From Tetracladium setigerum (taxonomy: Eukaryota; Ascomycota; Leotiomycetes; Helotiales): a DNA stretch of 64,000 bases. A program made the position numbers and the translations under genes. This document shows, piece by piece, positions 10,105 through 20,280 of this stretch. Positions within the stretch are counted from its first letter, which is position 1, and every line of letters starts with the position of its first letter. The notes beneath the pieces were generated by a model that made no database searches, was not told the DNA's origin, and saw nothing but the letters and a program-made list of their open reading frames with translations. The stretch is from contig PZJY01000012.1 in assembly GCA_031472005.1 (NCBI GenBank), positions 2,046,001 through 2,110,000 of the forward strand, written 5' to 3'.

Positions 10105-11346
10105 ATGAAAGTCCGGATACGACAACAACCTCTCCTCGGCCTCGCCCGTCCTTCACAACAGCTACAACAATTACTACTACCTCAATACCATAAATTGACC
10201 CCCTATCGAACCCTCACCACCCCCAAAGCACACAGTTCCAACACCAACACCACCTCCCCCACAAAACCCAACCCCTCCCACTGGCTCACGCACCAAAAAG
10301 CCCGCATTGGCAAATGCATCCTCTTCGGCCTCTCCCGACCCCAACTGAGCCAATGCTCTCAAATCTTGGATATATTATGTCGAGAGTGGAAGCTGCTCGT
10401 GGCCGGGAGGGAGGGGTTCGTTAGTGCGAGGCCGGGTGTGGGGAGGCATAAGGTTGTTTGGGGGAGATGGATAGTATGGGACATGTTAATAATGTGGTTT
10501 ATGTGCGGTATGCTGAGACGGGGAGGGTGGAGGTTAGTTGCCTTTCTATTTATTTAGTACTTTCTTTCTTTCTGGTTTGTTCCTGGTTGGGGAGGGGGAA
10601 GGGGAGATTTGAAGGGATTAAAAGAGAGAGGCAGTGGGAAGGTGTTATACATGAGAATTTGACTTTGTTGGGTTATAAGTGAGTAAGGTTTGCTAACTGG
10701 ATCTTTTGGGATATGTTGTAGTGGTTGTGTAATCTTGGTCTCGCGGAAGGAGAGAGGACGAGATGGAGTGAACTTATGACACCCAAGGCAGAGAAAGGGT
10801 TGATCTTGAAGAGTATAAAAGTTGATTTCAAGTTTGTACGCACACCTCTTTTCCTCTTCTGTTCTCCTCTCCCCTCCTCTTCTCCAACAATACATCTAAA
10901 GTACCTATCTATAAAACCTATCGTTCTACTGACGTCCAATCTCTGTTCAATATATATAGCCTATGACATGGCCCGACCACATCACCGTCTTCCACAAACT
11001 CCGCTCCCCTCCATCATCCTCATCATCCTCCACCACCACAAGCACCAACCCTAGCACCGACCCCACCTCATTCATCCTCGACGTCCTCATCCTATCTGAA
11101 CTCCACCAACGCCCCGCCGCGCGCTGCGAAGAAGATATAGTAGTATATGATTATAAAACGGGGAAGAAGGCCGCTGTGAGCGGGTTTATGAAGGAAGGCT
11201 TTGAGAGGACGTGGAAGGAGCAGGAAGATGAGAAGAGGAGGGCTGAGGTGAGGATTGGAGAGGTGGAGGATATGATTAGGAGGTTGGAGGAGGACAGTTG
11301 GGCGAAGGAGGGGGCGGTGGAGGATATGGGTGGTGGGAAACAGTAG
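10105..11346 (+). CDS. Mitochondrial hotdog-fold acyl-CoA thioesterase, 4HBT-like
   Basis: The exons are 10105-10532, 10722-10835 and 10960-11346. The N terminus is Arg/Gln-rich with no acidic residues, consistent with a mitochondrial presequence. The hotdog signature EMDSMGHVNNVVYVRYAE lies at the end of exon 1. Exon 2 contains WSELMTPKAEKG and IKVDFKF, and exon 3 starts PMTWPDHITVFHKL. These blocks match a fungal family of thioesterase-superfamily proteins. The frame breaks at the G5 tract 10460-10464: upstream reads VVWG in one frame and GEMDSMGHVNN follows in another. One extra G gives VVWGEMDSMG and a 309-aa protein. Introns are 189 bp and 124 bp, with branch-like TGCTAAC and CTGAC. The substrate is unknown. 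I take the break as a base-calling deletion, though a real frameshift cannot be excluded. Confidence 0.8.
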
Positions 11347-11867
11347 ATTTGGGGGGAGGAGGGGAGGGAAGAGAGGAGCTAGGTTTGAGGGTGTCTAGAG
11401 AAGAGAGGATAAGAGAAGCTAGACGGCCTGAAAGAAAGCGTTTGGTGGAAGTGAGTTACACTCCAGTGTCAGTTCGTGAGGTTCTGTACTATCCGTGGAG
11501 ATTGCTCTGGATGTAGAGAACTGGCAATGATGTGTGTCGATCCGCATCGATTTGAGCACAGGAAATGGATCTTGAGCATAGTATAGAAAGGGCACAGCAC
11601 AGTAAACCCCTCACAAAGGTAAGAGAAGGAAGATTGCAAAGTGAGCAATAATGGATTATGGAAGAGTATCATAGGTAGAAAGTGACCGATGATGATATTT
11701 GTGCATAGATTATTAGTATCGAGATGAACTTTGCCGAACGAGAGCAAGAATTATTTCATTGCATAAGAGCGAGCCAAGAGTATCTAGTTGGATGTGGGGA
11801 CACGTAAAGAAAGGAGAAGACAGCTTAAATTACTTGCGCAAATATGGTAATGAGATTTATAGCTATT

Positions 11868-11943
11868 GTTGCACGTCGCAAAAACCTGGATCGGGAGCTT
11901 CTTGAGCTTCCTGAACATGTTCGGGGAGGTTGCGACGTGCAAC
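11868..11943. repeat. Inverted repeat with 14-bp perfect arms
   Basis: GTTGCACGTCGCAA at 11868-11881 is repeated as its exact reverse complement at 11930-11943. The 48-bp loop contains a perfect 10-bp palindrome, GAACATGTTC (11913-11922). It lies about 520 bp after the thioesterase stop codon. It could be a transcript stem-loop, a protein-binding site or a small element relic. Confidence 0.8.
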
Positions 11944-11992
11944 CCAAATTATAATAGAAGCCAGCTCAGCTACGCTCAAAAGTGAGTGGAAT

Positions 11993-12032
11993 ATAGTAGT
12001 AGTAGTACTAGTAGTAGTCGTACTACTACTAT
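11993..12032. repeat. Palindromic AGT/ACT trinucleotide repeat
   Basis: ATAGTAGTAGTA (11993-12004) pairs exactly with TACTACTACTAT (12021-12032) around a 16-base loop. The arms are simple repeats, so the pairing may be a by-product of repeat expansion. Confidence 0.75.
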
Positions 12033-14582
12033 TGTAGTGGTCTTCTGTCTTCTACCTGGCAGGCTGTAGATCATTGAGCCGCGAATACACGCTATTATTC
12101 AACAATAATGTAAACCTCTGTCTGTGCATGGAGATTTTTGATGACCAAGAGAGGTAGAGAAACCGAAAACGGGATAATTAACATGAGAATGACTGACTAT
12201 CAACCACTGCCCTGCTCTTCCATCCAGCTCTGCCAAGACAACACCGAGAAACCCCAGCTCGGGATCGAGACCGACAACCAAAGCCGTCAAATGGCGCTGC
12301 CAAATCAAAACCAACATCACGAAGCGCAGGCGAGGGGAGGTGCATTATTGTGCAACAATTGGTTGGCATGGGGCATCGGTTCGAAATGCCCAAAGCAGCT
12401 CTATCTCTACCTTCTTGCAGCGTTGCAGCGGTGAGAAAGTGTTTCAGAGTCAGAGAAAAGCTGCAGCTGCACCGCGACGAGTTTGCCCTGCTGTTGCATC
12501 GTCTATGGACAGTGGACGCCGCCGGGTAGGGCGGGGATGGATCAGATCATCAATCGGCATGCAGCATTCTTGCAGCAGCGAGAGGGTGAGTGAGAAGGGA
12601 GGCGAGAGGAATGTAAGCAACAGAGCGTAAAAAGAGCGTAAAGAATATGTGAGGATGAGCTGATATATCACAACACTTCTAGATCCCACTTTTGCTGCTT
12701 CACTACGCTACACTACACTACCACACAATAATAAAACAGTATTAATAGAAGTTCAACGGGTGGCTGGCTGGCGGCGGCCCTCTTGACTTCTCTGATCTTT
12801 TTTTCCCTTTTCCTTCTCCACTCCCCCCTCCATCTGCGGGACTTTTTGAGATCTTCCCCCAAAAAGGCTGTTTGCAAGTGCCGATGCACCCACACTCACA
12901 GAAGCCGATGATGGGATGGAGGGTGATGTGATGCAAGAAATCATCCCTCTCACCCTACCTGCTGCTGCAGAAGCTGGCCGGCAGACAGACAAGGCAAAAC
13001 CTCGGAAATAATGCTTATCTGCAGTAGGAGTAGCTGCTTGTTGCCTCTTATTGTTATTAGTATGCTTTTTTAGTATGTTTATTCTTATGATGATGATGAG
13101 ATGAACATGCCCCCAAGAGAATTAGACAAACACTGCTAAACCCTGTACGGTCATACGGTGAATTAGTATGTTGACCAGAACGAGAAGAGAAAAGATTGGC
13201 ATGAATCGTTGCGGAGGGAAAAGCGAATAATCATTGATGCTGTTAGCAAATCTCATCTCATTTGGCGAACTGCGACCTTCAATTGCCGCCGCTTTCCAAT
13301 GGAAAGCCGTTGGTCCTTGCATTGGTCCGTAGATCGCCACTCTCTGACTTGACTAACTTGACTCTCTCTGCCTACCACTGTGCCCTTGCGACCTGAAGAG
13401 TTTGCGGGAGGGAAGATTGCGATTTGGTTTGGTTTGTATCGTAACATTAATGCAACCTCATGATGTGAGGTGATGACTGGAATAATCTACATACAGTCAG
13501 TATCTGCTTCCTCCTCGCTTAGAACAACAACAACAACAACAACAAAGGTGCACAGTTCGTTATCTCTCGCTCTTTCTTTCTTTTTCTTCTTCCAAAAAAC
13601 GGTACATAGCGGTGTTGATATTACATACACACTCGTATCCCTGTACCATGCGCGAATGCTTTCTCGTTGGCATTAAGCAATAAGCTTATCTGGACACGGG
13701 ATACGATGATCCTGCACCTTTTCTATTAATCCACGACTGCCATGATGGAAGGACAAGAACAGACATAGTAGTGCAACAAATCATACTTTAGATGCTTCTA
13801 TTACTTCTATGACTTCTATTGCATATTACCCACACACAAAGCACAGTCCCCTTTAGTCGTTAAGTTTCTCTTTGCCTTCCAACTCCCTCATCTCTTGGAC
13901 GTGCGGGTGGCTGGATCGAGTGGGGATCAATCAAAAAATGGGATTTTAGGCTTTTCATTGCCGCTACAAGCAGTTGAAAGCACGCACAGGAGACAGGGCA
14001 CACACACCCACTACGAAACCAGCATCGGACATTTCTCCTTCTCCTGGCTGCTGCTGAGTCGAGTCAAAGCACCCAGCTGAGTCCCGTCCCTAGGTACAGT
14101 ACCTACTTCCCTAGGCCCTGCCTGCTTACTCCTTCCGGATGCTAGGGAGGCCGCTACAGCACAGAATCACAGAATCACAAGCCTGGGAATCCTGCATTTT
14201 CCATTTTCACTTTCATTTTCATTTGCACTCCCGAGTCCATACAGCACAGAGTCGCTTTCGCGCTAAGCCCCATACTTCGTAGCCTGCTCTTTGTCAAAAC
14301 ACTGATCTCCAAACCTTCTTCCCCGACAAACAACACAAACCAAGCAGAAGGAAGAAAAGCCACTCGCAACACAACGACGACCCGACCCCCTCTCCTCCGC
14401 CGTCGTCAAACTCACGCCCAGATGAGGATCATTCAACTCTAAACCTCCACCCCATCCCATCTCATCCCACATCGCAACCACATCCATCCATCTATCCATC
14501 CGTCCATCCATCCACCCCAAAAACCAGCGGAGGAAACTTGGCTGACCCTCGGAAGTCGCTCTGGGGTCAGCACAATAATCGC

Positions 14583-17522
14583 ATGCCTCGAGGCACCTCC
14601 GCAACCAAGCGACAGCAGGGTGCTGCCAACCAGCGCGATACTCGTCATGAGAATGGGCTCGTAGGCCCGGGGAAGAGGGTACAAAAGCAGAAGAGCAATG
14701 GTCACCTCAATGGGCAGACAAAGTCCACCGCCGAACATCCCCCTCTGCCTGGCACGCCTCCACGCACGACGAATGGCCTTCCTCTCTCTGCCGACCACCT
14801 CTCCGACCTCAAGATGCACGGCGGCGACAGCAACAACCTGAGAGCCGCCTCGGTCAGTGGGGATTCTGAATTCTCATCGGCCGAGTCATCTCACCACATG
14901 CCGCCCGTTATTTCCATCTCGCAGGAGAACCATCGCCGGATCGACGTCAACGCGGCCAAAAACCCTGCTGTCCACCGTGATATGGGTCCTCTGGGTTTTG
15001 CACTCACCGTACTGCGATCCTGCCCATTGTACGATACCATTGCCATCCTCATCGTCCTCCTGCAACTTCCACCCACTTTCCTCTCCCTCATTCATCTCCT
15101 GTTCGCGACCTTGACCTTTGTGCCCCCTTCGAATCCTGCCGCCTCGGCATTGAGTTTCAGTTTCACGGACATTTTCGAAGGCACCATGAGCACCCCCTCC
15201 ATTGCCTCCATCTTACTCATCGACGGTATGGCCCTGTTGATCTGGATCTTTTTGTGGTCTCCTCTTCAGCATATTGCCTTGGATTTGGCCCAGTCGGTGA
15301 TTGCTTTGACCCTAGGAGGTGGTGCGAGTGGTAGAGATGCTGGTCTAAACAATGTGCTTGTTTGCCTCGGAATAATCGGAGCAAATCACCTTTCTCACAA
15401 TGATAATGTTAAGCACTCAGGAATCAGAGCTCTGCTCTCGTCAACCTCAAAGGGCCTGATAGGCTCTTCGGATCCAGATGATCCGCTCGAACACATCTCC
15501 CACGACTTCAAACGACAAACCTCCCACACCTGGATTCGCAGCATTCTTGCTATACACATCCTCACACAAGGTGTTGTCCGGTATGTGCGAGACTGGCTGA
15601 TGAGGAAGAAGCGGGATAGCTCGGCTACTGTGGATCCTGAAGCTGGGAAGACAGGAGCGGACGCAAGCAATGAATCTGGGCCCGTGGTGCAAGCAGCAGT
15701 CGAAACCGCCCCTTCGCCGGCCAGTAACGCGAATCTCACATCTAAAAAGAAGAAGAAACAGAGTGCCCAAGTCCGCCTACGCCAGCCCCTCTGGTCGGCT
15801 TTGGCAAGTACGAAAATTGTAATGGTAAAGGAGTACGAAACATCACATACCGCAGCTGAATCTGCAAGCACAAATGCAACGGGCACGAAAGATCTCGGCA
15901 ATGCACCTTTTGAGAAGGAAGCGGACATGATCTGGATCACGTATGTCGGCCCAGATGAGGTTTACTTCAGCACCAGCTACTTTCCAACACATTCCACGCC
16001 CGCTTCTTTGAACAAGAAGTGGATAGAGGCTGGTGTTGACCAGTCAAAACCGTTCTTCGTGCGAGTCAACAACACCATCTGGCAGCCCACCAGAATCAAC
16101 GCTTCAGAGGAATCAGAATCCTCCGGACCTCTCAAGCGATGGAACGGCGAGATTTTTGGCTTGGCAGCCATGTCCAGTTATCTGTGTGAATTCATCAGCA
16201 CCACCGATAGTAAAATCCTATTCTCCAGCAACGTCAGAACGCTTCCTCCTGCTGACGTGGCCGTTGGACTTGCCCCCAGTCCAGCATTCACTGGAAGACC
16301 AAATTCACCAACGACTACATTGAAAACTTCCATTGCATCATCCGAAGCCAAGCTCGCCGAAGAACGAATTCGACAAAAGAAGGAACGAAAGGACCAACGC
16401 GCCAAGCTCGCTTCGCTTCGTAAAGACATTGAAAAGCTCAGCAACAGCATTACATCTGGCGGTGGTAACGAGGATCGTCAAAGGCAAAAGCATCAGCAGC
16501 ATCTCTCACAAATGAAGCAAGCCGAGGAGGCCATTGCCGAGCTGAACGCAGAGATTGAGAATTTCGAGTCGATCCCGGATGACTCGCACTCTCAATTTGC
16601 CTCGCAAAAACGTGAGTTCCAACGTCAACGAGATCAGCACAAACAAGCCCTCAAAACCATCAATGAAGCCAAGGCTGAGTCGGATCGAGAACTCCAAGCG
16701 CTCTCTAATGAGGTAGCCGTCCTACAGCAAAAGCGAGAGCGCATGCAGACCCGAATCGCAAAGCTCAATGGCGAACATGAACGTATCACTGACGCCAATG
16801 CCCGAGGCCTGGATGAAGCTCAACGCAAGGAACGGGAGCGTGAAGCTCGACAGACCGAGCGAGACGCGTTAGAGATGATGTATCGGGAACGTCTTTCAGA
16901 GCTTAGTACCAAAGCTATGGAAAAGACTGGACAACTTCACGCTCTTAATGGTGCTATAGACGCACTGCAGCAGTTGGAATTGTACAACCAAGCGCAACAG
17001 GCTCACTCTCCAACGACCTCTGTTCCCAACCTCAACCTCGGCCTCGATGGTACCATTCCCGAAAACATCGCTCACAACTATCCTTGGAACACCAGTGCCA
17101 TGTACAGTTCCCCAGCCTTCTCGAACGCCCTCATGGCCACTCCTGTAGTTCCACGCCTCCGAGGTCGAAGCTCAAGCATGCACTCTAATGTTTCGGGTTT
17201 CACCCAGTCCTCCGGCGAAGGGCCTCCAGCCCTTCCTCATTCCGCCACCTTCCCTCCCGCCTACCCACCAGGCTTCGGTCCTCCAGTACATACGCACAGC
17301 GCAGGCAAAGCCGATCTATTAGAAGATTCCATTGTCGATGATCCATACGAGAGTGTGCATCGCAAGGATAGTTCGGGATCGAGTAGTGGGAATGGGAGTG
17401 TCGGCGACCCGAAGAGTCCGGTACAAGGGAATAGCAGGCATGTAATTGGCAGTGGGTACGGGTATCAAGCATATGGGAATGGTCACGGACATCATGGAAA
17501 CGGCAGGGTTGTTAAATGGTAG
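14583..17522 (+). CDS. acrB: AcrB-like ubiquitination-network membrane protein
   Basis: This is a single-exon 979-aa protein from ATG 14583 (MPRGTSATKRQQGAANQ). The frame is open a little further upstream but has no earlier ATG. The N terminus is basic and Ser/Pro-rich with GKRVQKQKSNGHLNGQ. Hydrophobic segments follow at about residues 147-170, 206-229 and 232-275, with a weaker one near 325. A conserved middle region includes ALWITYVGPDEVYF-like sequence (here MIWITYVGPDEVYF) and SSYLCEFISTTDSKILFSSN. A long Lys/Glu/Gln/Arg-rich coiled coil spans about 590-800. The tail is Ser/Gly/His-rich. This layout matches AcrB of Aspergillus nidulans, a coiled-coil membrane protein linked to acriflavine resistance and the CreB/CreD ubiquitin pathway. 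The assignment rests on remembered family resemblance; the function here is inferred. Confidence 0.8.
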   Translation: MPRGTSATKRQQGAANQRDTRHENGLVGPGKRVQKQKSNGHLNGQTKSTAEHPPLPGTPPRTTNGLPLSADHLSDLKMHGGDSNNLRAASVSGDSEFSSAESSHHMPPVISISQENHRRIDVNAAKNPAVHRDMGPLGFALTVLRSCPLYDTIAILIVLLQLPPTFLSLIHLLFATLTFVPPSNPAASALSFSFTDIFEGTMSTPSIASILLIDGMALLIWIFLWSPLQHIALDLAQSVIALTLGGGASGRDAGLNNVLVCLGIIGANHLSHNDNVKHSGIRALLSSTSKGLIGSSDPDDPLEHISHDFKRQTSHTWIRSILAIHILTQGVVRYVRDWLMRKKRDSSATVDPEAGKTGADASNESGPVVQAAVETAPSPASNANLTSKKKKKQSAQVRLRQPLWSALASTKIVMVKEYETSHTAAESASTNATGTKDLGNAPFEKEADMIWITYVGPDEVYFSTSYFPTHSTPASLNKKWIEAGVDQSKPFFVRVNNTIWQPTRINASEESESSGPLKRWNGEIFGLAAMSSYLCEFISTTDSKILFSSNVRTLPPADVAVGLAPSPAFTGRPNSPTTTLKTSIASSEAKLAEERIRQKKERKDQRAKLASLRKDIEKLSNSITSGGGNEDRQRQKHQQHLSQMKQAEEAIAELNAEIENFESIPDDSHSQFASQKREFQRQRDQHKQALKTINEAKAESDRELQALSNEVAVLQQKRERMQTRIAKLNGEHERITDANARGLDEAQRKEREREARQTERDALEMMYRERLSELSTKAMEKTGQLHALNGAIDALQQLELYNQAQQAHSPTTSVPNLNLGLDGTIPENIAHNYPWNTSAMYSSPAFSNALMATPVVPRLRGRSSSMHSNVSGFTQSSGEGPPALPHSATFPPAYPPGFGPPVHTHSAGKADLLEDSIVDDPYESVHRKDSSGSSSGNGSVGDPKSPVQGNSRHVIGSGYGYQAYGNGHGHHGNGRVVKW

Positions 17523-18167
17523 TCTTTTGGTGTGGCTGTGGCTTTGGGTTTTGCTTTTCAAAACATGTCGTTTTTGGTGTGCGGTTACTTTTTTGGTGGA
17601 ATAAAAAAAACGAGAAGGTACAAAACTGTGGTAGAAATCAATTGATGTTTCTCATCCCTATCTACGTCTTTCTTTCCTCTCCAATTGAGTATTGCAAGGT
17701 TCATCCAAAGCATGCAAGGAGAGATACCTTCGATTGACAAGTATCTCTTTAGACAGAGTATGTAAGGTGTGTTGCCATTTCCTTGCTGATACCATTTCTT
17801 CTACGCTTTTGGCCTACAACGTTTCTCGTACTCGTACAAGTATGCCTCCCCCACTCTTAAATTATCTCTCAATCCTCCCTCTCAAACCATCTCTCTGATC
17901 TTGAACCCACCCACCAGCTCAAAGCCAGCCACGTTTTCCACTTACAACCAACCAACCCAAAACCCAATAAGAAGAAACATTCCGTCCCCTCATCTATCTC
18001 CCTTCTGCTCCCTCGTATAGGTAGGTACCTAGGTAACAGCAAAATCCAACAAAATCAATACCCTTCCTCCCTCTGTCATGTATTCATTCATTCATTCATT
18101 CATCCATTCATCGCAGCAGCAGCAGCACCCATAATATGCATGACAACCGCTCTCATCTTATCTCATC
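17523..18167. other. Convergent intergenic spacer
   Basis: This spacer separates acrB (+) and the Ser/Thr-rich membrane protein gene (-). It carries a TCATT repeat near 18084-18110 and GCA repeats near 18113-18126. No gene is seen. Confidence 0.5.
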
Positions 18168-19103
18168 TCATAAATCGAATTCATCACTTCCTTCTCTCCT
18201 CCTCTCACCCTTCCCAAACATCCAAGAGCCAGAGCCAGAGCCAGAGTCAGTCTTGGCGTTCTTGTTCTTATTCGCAGAACTTCTATCATCCTCCTCCTCC
18301 TCCTTCTCTTGCGATGGTATCCCTGGTGTTGATCCATATCCAGCTTTACGATCAGATCTTTGATCATCTTGATGACGAAAGAGTAGCAGGGTGGATGGGT
18401 AGTGCGATAAGCTTGGTCGATTGGAGGTCAAAGAGGTGAGTGTTGGTGTTGGTGTTAGGAATGGAGATGGAGATTGCGATGGTGCTTTTCCTCTATCTGT
18501 CTTGTTCTTCTTCTTCTTTTTGTCGTCGTTGTTATTCTTGTTGACCTCAGATGTGAATCCAGATCTAGATCCTGATGGACCTCGCTCTTCACCACCTCCT
18601 GTTGTCGTCGTCGTCGTCGTCCACCTCTCACCTCTAGGTAATATAGGAGTAATCCATCCTTGAAAGGATATCGCAGCAGGTGAATTCCATGGTTTGTGTT
18701 TCTTTTGTCTTGCTCCATCTTCTTCATCACCATTGCCGTTACCATCTCCATCGCCATTCCCATTGCCATTCCCACCAGTAATGGAAGTCCTCACAGAAGA
18801 AAGCGGGACATCTGGTTGAACCGAGGATTTCTTGACCGTAGGTGGTGTTTGTTGATGATGATGATCATAACGACGTTCGATGTAGCTGCGGTAGATGTAG
18901 ATGCCGAGGATTATGGAGATGGCGAGGGAGAGGGGGAGACCGAGGGAGAGGCCTAGTTTGAGGGAGGTGGGGGAGGTGGTCATGCTGGGTGGAATGGTGG
19001 TGGTTGTTGGTTTTGAGATTGAGATGGGTGAGGAGGCGGAGGAGGGGGTCATGGTGGTGATCGTGGTGAGCGAGAAGGAGGAGGTGGTGAGAGTTGGTGC
19101 CAT
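18168..19103 (-). CDS. Ser/Thr-rich single-pass membrane protein, hypothetical
   Basis: I do not recognise this gene. It runs from ATG 19103 to TGA 18168 (311 aa, no intron needed). Residues 1-45 are almost entirely Ser, Thr, Pro and Ile, like a heavily O-glycosylated ectodomain. One transmembrane segment (about 47-72, LGLSLGLPLSLAISIILGIYIY) is followed by basic residues. The long cytoplasmic tail has Asn-Gly, Thr, Lys, Pro-Ser and acidic blocks and a less repetitive core, KPWNSPAAISFQGWITPILP. The plan resembles small fungal mucin-like or sensor-type membrane proteins, but no Cys-rich domain or signal peptide is present. An upstream ATG at 19233 opens a similar MAPT..SSS..FSLTT sequence in another frame, so the true 5' end may differ. 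Low complexity keeps confidence moderate. Confidence 0.5.
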   Translation of the reverse strand: MAPTLTTSSFSLTTITTMTPSSASSPISISKPTTTTIPPSMTTSPTSLKLGLSLGLPLSLAISIILGIYIYRSYIERRYDHHHQQTPPTVKKSSVQPDVPLSSVRTSITGGNGNGNGDGDGNGNGDEEDGARQKKHKPWNSPAAISFQGWITPILPRGERWTTTTTTTGGGEERGPSGSRSGFTSEVNKNNNDDKKKKKNKTDRGKAPSQSPSPFLTPTPTLTSLTSNRPSLSHYPSTLLLFRHQDDQRSDRKAGYGSTPGIPSQEKEEEEDDRSSANKNKNAKTDSGSGSGSWMFGKGERRREGSDEFDL

Positions 19104-20280
19104 TATTGATGATTTGTTTTGTTTTGTTGGTGGTGGAGATGGGCGAGGAGGTGGTGTTGGCGGTGGCGGTTGTGAGTGAGAAGGATGAAGAAGAAGAAGA
19201 AGAGAAACAGGAAGAGGAGCGGGTTGGAGCCATTAGGTGTTGATGATTTGGTCTCCTTGGTGGTTGAGATGAAGGTGAAATTGACGATTGATGTGAAAGT
19301 GAAATCGCTAGAATGTAGGGTCTCCTGCTGTTCACTTTGATTTTCATTCTAAAGACTGAATGATGGAAGTCAAGAATATCAGGCAGGAGGCTACACCTTT
19401 GGTGGACTTCATCTGACGTTTTGTTGTTGTCAAGCAGAGTCAATTGGTCATGAATAACCTTTACAGCGACACTTTACATTTCCATGTCGCCCATGAAACA
19501 CATTAACAAGTAATGAGATGCTCGGTATAGAAGAGTGTCAGTGATTACACCTCTATTTGAATCAATCCACGTAAATAAATACTTTAAGCATGAGAACTGT
19601 TCGAGAGAGACTCTATTTTGAGCAACCGCGCAAGAGGAATGGTTCTGCAATGAACCCATGGCATTTTACAGTCCAACATCCCCGTAAAGAACCAATAAAT
19701 GGCAATTGCGGATAGGTGTGATGATGAAGAAACCTTCCATTATTGTTCGACAGCATAAGTTGGATTAGCTGTACTGTGCTATTCTGAAACAACGTAGCAC
19801 GGAAGATGTTGTTGAGATTGAGAGTATAGAGGTTGTGAAGTGATTTGTCTTTTGAGGTAACCGCTTCTTGCAAAGGAGAGAGATTGAGCCGTGTTGTTTC
19901 TTTGAATTGATTGCTTCTTTTCCGTAGGAAGAGAGAGAGAGAGAGTTGGACAGTTAATCTTCTGCTGTTGCTATTTTCTGTTGCGCCAACAATAAGGTTT
20001 CTAAATGAGTATCAGCAAATTGACAAGGCTGGCTAGAGAAAGTGAAGGATCAAGTTTATATGATGAAATGGTCAAAGATTGGTTGCAAATCTGAAGTCTC
20101 CAAGTGGAGGGCCGGGAGGGACGTGTGAAGTGGAAAAAGTCTCGCTTGTTTTGCACGCGCCACAATCGCGTCCCCAACGCGTCTCCTCGGCAGCATTTTG
20201 TGACACGAAACTCTACTGTAAGAAACATTTCCACTTCCAACAACACGTCAACTTACCAGCAACGGAATCAAACCGCAGCC
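19104..20280. other. Divergent intergenic region before pri2
   Basis: About 1.2 kb. It includes a diverged copy of the 5' coding end of the neighbouring membrane-protein gene (19104-19233). The remainder is AT-rich with no convincing gene. Confidence 0.5.

Larger units (their letters stand above)
11347..14582. other. Intergenic region and acrB leader
   Basis: About 3.2 kb without a convincing gene. It contains an inverted repeat at 11868-11943, an AGT/ACT palindrome at 11993-12032, a CAA repeat near 13525-13546 and a long C/T- and CATC-rich stretch (14380-14520) immediately before acrB, which is probably its 5' leader. Confidence 0.5.

Noticed and set aside
18865..19443. 192-codon frame overlapping the Ser/Thr-rich membrane-protein gene
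   Set aside because: It is His/Leu/Pro low complexity from an alternate frame. Only its first 40 codons resemble the neighbouring start and are treated as a duplication.
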